DNA from: Lachnospiraceae bacterium | Lineage (GTDB): Bacteria > Bacillota > Clostridia > Lachnospirales > Lachnospiraceae | Direction of reading: 5' to 3' | Length of the DNA stretch: 7,483 bases | Assembly (NCBI GenBank): GCA_021200345.1 | Contig: JAJQGR010000337.1 | Coordinates: forward strand, 1-7,483 | Shown here: one piece after another, positions 5,764-7,483 of the stretch | Numbering within the stretch: position 1 is the stretch's first letter | How the letters are laid out: the number at the start of each line of letters is the position of its first letter | Position numbers and translations under genes: made by a program | Notes under the pieces: generated by a model | Seen by the model: the letters and a program-made list of their open reading frames with translations, nothing else | The model's database searches: none | Told to the model about the DNA's origin: nothing

Positions 5764-6264
5764 ATGAAAAAGCGGACAGCACAGCTGATGGCGGCGATGA
5801 TTGAATATGACAGAGGAGACACGAGGCGAATTCAGCATTTTGTAAAGGTACATGATTTTGCGGCTGCTATCGGTGCTTTGGAAAATGTGGACGAAGAAAC
5901 GCAGAATATTCTGGAGGCAGCGGCGATTCTTCATGATATCGGCATTCATCTGAGTGAGCAGAAATATGGTTCCGGCGCCGGACATTATCAGGAGATCGAG
6001 GGACCGGCGGAGGCAGAAAAGGTTTTGCGTGAGGTTGGAGGCTTTTCAAAAGAGGAGACAGAGCGCATCAAATATTTGATTGGACATCATCACACATATC
6101 AGAACATTCAGGGGATGGATTATCAGATCCTTGTGGAGGCGGATTTTCTGGTAAATCTGTACGAGGATTCTTTGAGCGACGAGGCTGTCCGGGCCGCCAG
6201 AGAGAGAATCTTCAGGACATCCGCCGGGCTGCATTTCCTGGATGAAATGTTCCTTAAAAAATGA
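5764..6264 (+). CDS. HD-domain protein, predicted metal-dependent phosphohydrolase
   Basis: The 166-residue, all-helical cytosolic protein carries the HD-superfamily signature. It has an early histidine in RRIQHFVKVHDFA (His25 or His30), the paired metal ligands His57-Asp58 in AAILHDIGIH, a histidine cluster GHHHTYQ (108-110) and a late aspartate in VEADFLVNLYE (Asp127). This order is that of small HD hydrolases acting on nucleotides or other phosphoesters; the substrate cannot be read from the sequence. The ATG at 5764 has AAGGAGA at 5750-5756, a good spacing. The 91-base gap after the dehydrogenase fragment has no convincing terminator or promoter, so it may be read from the upstream promoter. 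A hairpin lies between it and the convergent nuclease gene. Confidence 0.88.
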   Translation: MKKRTAQLMAAMIEYDRGDTRRIQHFVKVHDFAAAIGALENVDEETQNILEAAAILHDIGIHLSEQKYGSGAGHYQEIEGPAEAEKVLREVGGFSKEETERIKYLIGHHHTYQNIQGMDYQILVEADFLVNLYEDSLSDEAVRAARERIFRTSAGLHFLDEMFLKK

Positions 6265-6278
6265 ATGAATGCTGATCT

Positions 6279-6311
6279 AATGGGGGCTGTGAAAAGCTGC
6301 CCCTATTTATT
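6279..6311 (+). terminator. Probable intrinsic terminator between convergent genes
   Basis: AATGGGGGC (6279-6287) pairs with GCCCCTATT (6299-6307), including one G-T wobble, with a short inner helix and a GAAAA loop. The 3' tail is only moderately T-rich. The stem overlaps the stop codon of the minus-strand gene at 6307, so it may serve mainly the HD gene. Confidence 0.5.
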
Positions 6312-7344
6312 GCGCGCCTTTCTCTGAGGCCCGTCCTCCGGCGAGCCAGTCATATACCTGATCAATGCCATAATTTAAAAGCTGGGCGATTTCTCCCGCA
6401 TTCCATCCCTTCGCGTAAAGTTTTACAGCCATTTCATGCGCTTTGCTTAATTCTCCCTGCGCAATGCCCTGGGCCATTCCCTGCGCCACTCCCTGCGCCA
6501 CTCCCTGCTCTATGCCACGTTTCATACCCCGTTCCATACCTAAATCAAATATTCCCTGTCCCAGACCGCTCATCTTTAAAACCTCCCTGCTGCAGTTGCT
6601 GTCTTCAGCCATATTGTATTCTTTCTCAAGAATTTCTATCCGTTCTGCCCCGCTTAAATCGACACTGAACAGCGCGCCCAGCAGCCGGTGAAGCCTGTGC
6701 CTGTCTCCCCGCTTGGGCGTCCCATTCGGCAGGCCAAGAAGAACAATGTTTAAAAGGTCCAACTTCCCCTTCCAGTTGTAATCGGACAGAAGTGCATCAT
6801 TCGTAAGGTGTATGTAATTCCATATACAGTCTTTCATGTTCATGCAGATGAATATGGTATAGACACGCTTCATATCATTGAAGTTCTGCCCTGTGAAATC
6901 CCGCTCTTTCTGTGAGGAAATCAGGCGGCTGGCATAAAAGATCGCACGGTTTAAAACATCATACCCTGATTCCATCTGCCTCTGCGGCTCCAGGTCAATG
7001 ATCATCTGCGACAGCCCGTCTTTCATTCTCACATAAAACAGGATGTCATAAATAATCAGCCCCTCCTGATTTTCCTCCTGAACTGTATTCAGCCCAGCTA
7101 TATGATTTCCAGCCCCGGCAGGCACTGCGTTTGTCAGTCCCGGATCAACCGGGACTGAGCTAACGAAAATCTCCCCCTCTATGCATGCCTCCACATCCTC
7201 GGGCTTCATGCCATGAAATTCATCCACCGTTGCCAGCAGTATATGGGACAGGATGTCCTTTTGTGACAACAGGTTCTTCGCGTAAGTATCGTACTGTGTT
7301 TTCTCATTTGCCGCGATAAAAGTGTTCTCCAGATACGCGTCCAA
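6307..7344 (-). CDS. Rpn family PD-(D/E)XK nuclease (recombination-promoting nuclease/putative transposase)
   Basis: The 345-residue protein belongs to the Rpn group of PD-(D/E)XK proteins, often labelled transposase though characterised relatives act as DNA endonucleases in RecA-independent recombination. The core lies at about 95-122, with Asp100 in IIYDILFYV and the IDLEPQRQ strand giving Glu119 and Gln121, the ExQ form of the (D/E)XK motif usual for this group. Next comes a helical region (about 125-260) with the family-like WNYIHLTNDALL and KLDLLNIVLLGLP segments, then a run of G-x-x-x tetrapeptides (269-297). The C-terminal helical unit (about 300-335, WNAGEIAQLLNYGIDQVYDWL) resembles a small helix-turn-helix. 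TTG 7344 is the start: GGAGGG lies six bases upstream and no ATG fits. It stands alone, convergent with the HD gene. No terminal inverted repeats or target duplications are visible, so it is not an insertion sequence. Confidence 0.9.
   Translation of the reverse strand: MDAYLENTFIAANEKTQYDTYAKNLLSQKDILSHILLATVDEFHGMKPEDVEACIEGEIFVSSVPVDPGLTNAVPAGAGNHIAGLNTVQEENQEGLIIYDILFYVRMKDGLSQMIIDLEPQRQMESGYDVLNRAIFYASRLISSQKERDFTGQNFNDMKRVYTIFICMNMKDCIWNYIHLTNDALLSDYNWKGKLDLLNIVLLGLPNGTPKRGDRHRLHRLLGALFSVDLSGAERIEILEKEYNMAEDSNCSREVLKMSGLGQGIFDLGMERGMKRGIEQGVAQGVAQGMAQGIAQGELSKAHEMAVKLYAKGWNAGEIAQLLNYGIDQVYDWLAGGRASEKGAQ
6454..6540 (-). repeat. Tandem 12-base repeats encoding G-x-x-x tetrapeptides in the Rpn-type gene
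   Basis: Seven consecutive tetrapeptides (GMER GMKR GIEQ GVAQ GVAQ GMAQ GIAQ) plus a closing Gly are encoded by about seven 12-base units. The A-Q-G units are nearly identical on the plus strand (CTCCCTGCGCCA and variants). Such arrays can gain or lose units by slippage without a frameshift. The peptide is probably a glycine-spaced helical linker between the nuclease core and the C-terminal helices. Confidence 0.85.
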
Positions 7345-7361
7345 TGATTACCCTCCACAAT

Positions 7362-7390
7362 ATAATAACTGATTATCTGAGTTTTTTCAA
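7362..7390 (-). promoter_or_regulatory. Sigma-A-type promoter of the Rpn-type gene
   Basis: Read on the minus strand, TTGAAA (7385-7390), a 17-base spacer and TATTAT (7362-7367) form a good sigma-A match. Its predicted start, near 7355, would place the GGAGGG ribosome site at the very 5' end of the RNA. An alternative extended -10, TGTTATACT (7403-7411), lies further upstream and would give a leader of about 50 nt, though its -35 is poor. Confidence 0.55.
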
Positions 7391-7466
7391 TCCTCTGAGA
7401 AGAGTATAACATAAAATTTTGGGGGATGTGTTACTTTTCACGGGGTGGGGAAAGTGAGGAAAAGGC

Positions 7467-7483
7467 ATGATAACAGGGGACTC
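7467..7483 (+). CDS. Possible first codons of a gene running off the right edge
   Basis: ATG at 7467 follows GAGGA (7456-7460) at a six-base spacing and reads M-I-T-G-D before the window ends. Only five whole codons are visible, so no product can be named. The rest of 7412-7466 is purine-rich on the plus strand with no other clear feature. Confidence 0.2.

Noticed and set aside
6454..6540. Short tandem repeats as a CRISPR array
   Set aside because: The units are contiguous 12-mers in frame within a coding region, with no spacers.
6307..7344. Insertion sequence around the Rpn-type gene
   Set aside because: No terminal inverted repeats or target-site duplications are visible; the transposase label is only a family naming habit.

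Overview
The window looks like chromosomal DNA from a Clostridia-type Firmicute, probably a Lachnospiraceae-like gut anaerobe. The reasons are strong GGAGG Shine-Dalgarno sites, TTG starts with good ribosome binding sites, sigma-A-like promoters, short intrinsic terminators, and protein families typical of that group. The assignment is inferred from style and family resemblance, not from a marker gene.

Layout. (1) The window opens inside pnp (polynucleotide phosphorylase), which runs off the left edge and ends at a terminator. (2) A stand-alone tRNA-Ser(CGA) follows, with its own promoter and terminator. (3) Next is a two-gene unit: an ECF-like sigma factor overlapping by 11 bases a single-pass membrane protein, the likely anti-sigma/sensor partner. 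A TGAAAC-N17-CGTC element lies upstream, as expected for ECF autoregulation. (4) A terminator whose T-rich tail overlaps a new promoter leads into a leader of about 135 nt with a very long hairpin and a T-run, then a four-helix membrane protein of the DUF2798 type. (5) A divergent pair follows: on the minus strand a Crp/Fnr-family regulator missing the first part of its sensor domain, and on the plus strand a D-lactate dehydrogenase-like gene broken by an internal deletion plus frameshift. The shared spacer holds an FNR-like dyad. (6) A small HD-domain predicted hydrolase comes next. (7) The window ends with a convergent Rpn-type PD-(D/E)XK nuclease with a G-x-x-x tetrapeptide repeat array and a TTG start.

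How the parts may work together. The sigma/anti-sigma pair reads as a self-contained envelope signalling module. The Crp-like/D-LDH pair reads as a fermentation regulator and its target, now partly decayed on both sides. No CRISPR array, prophage, toxin-antitoxin pair or insertion sequence is visible. The least explained signals are the long leader hairpin at 3500-3585, the double 5' damage around 4709-4945, and the candidate ECF self-promoter at 1430-1456.
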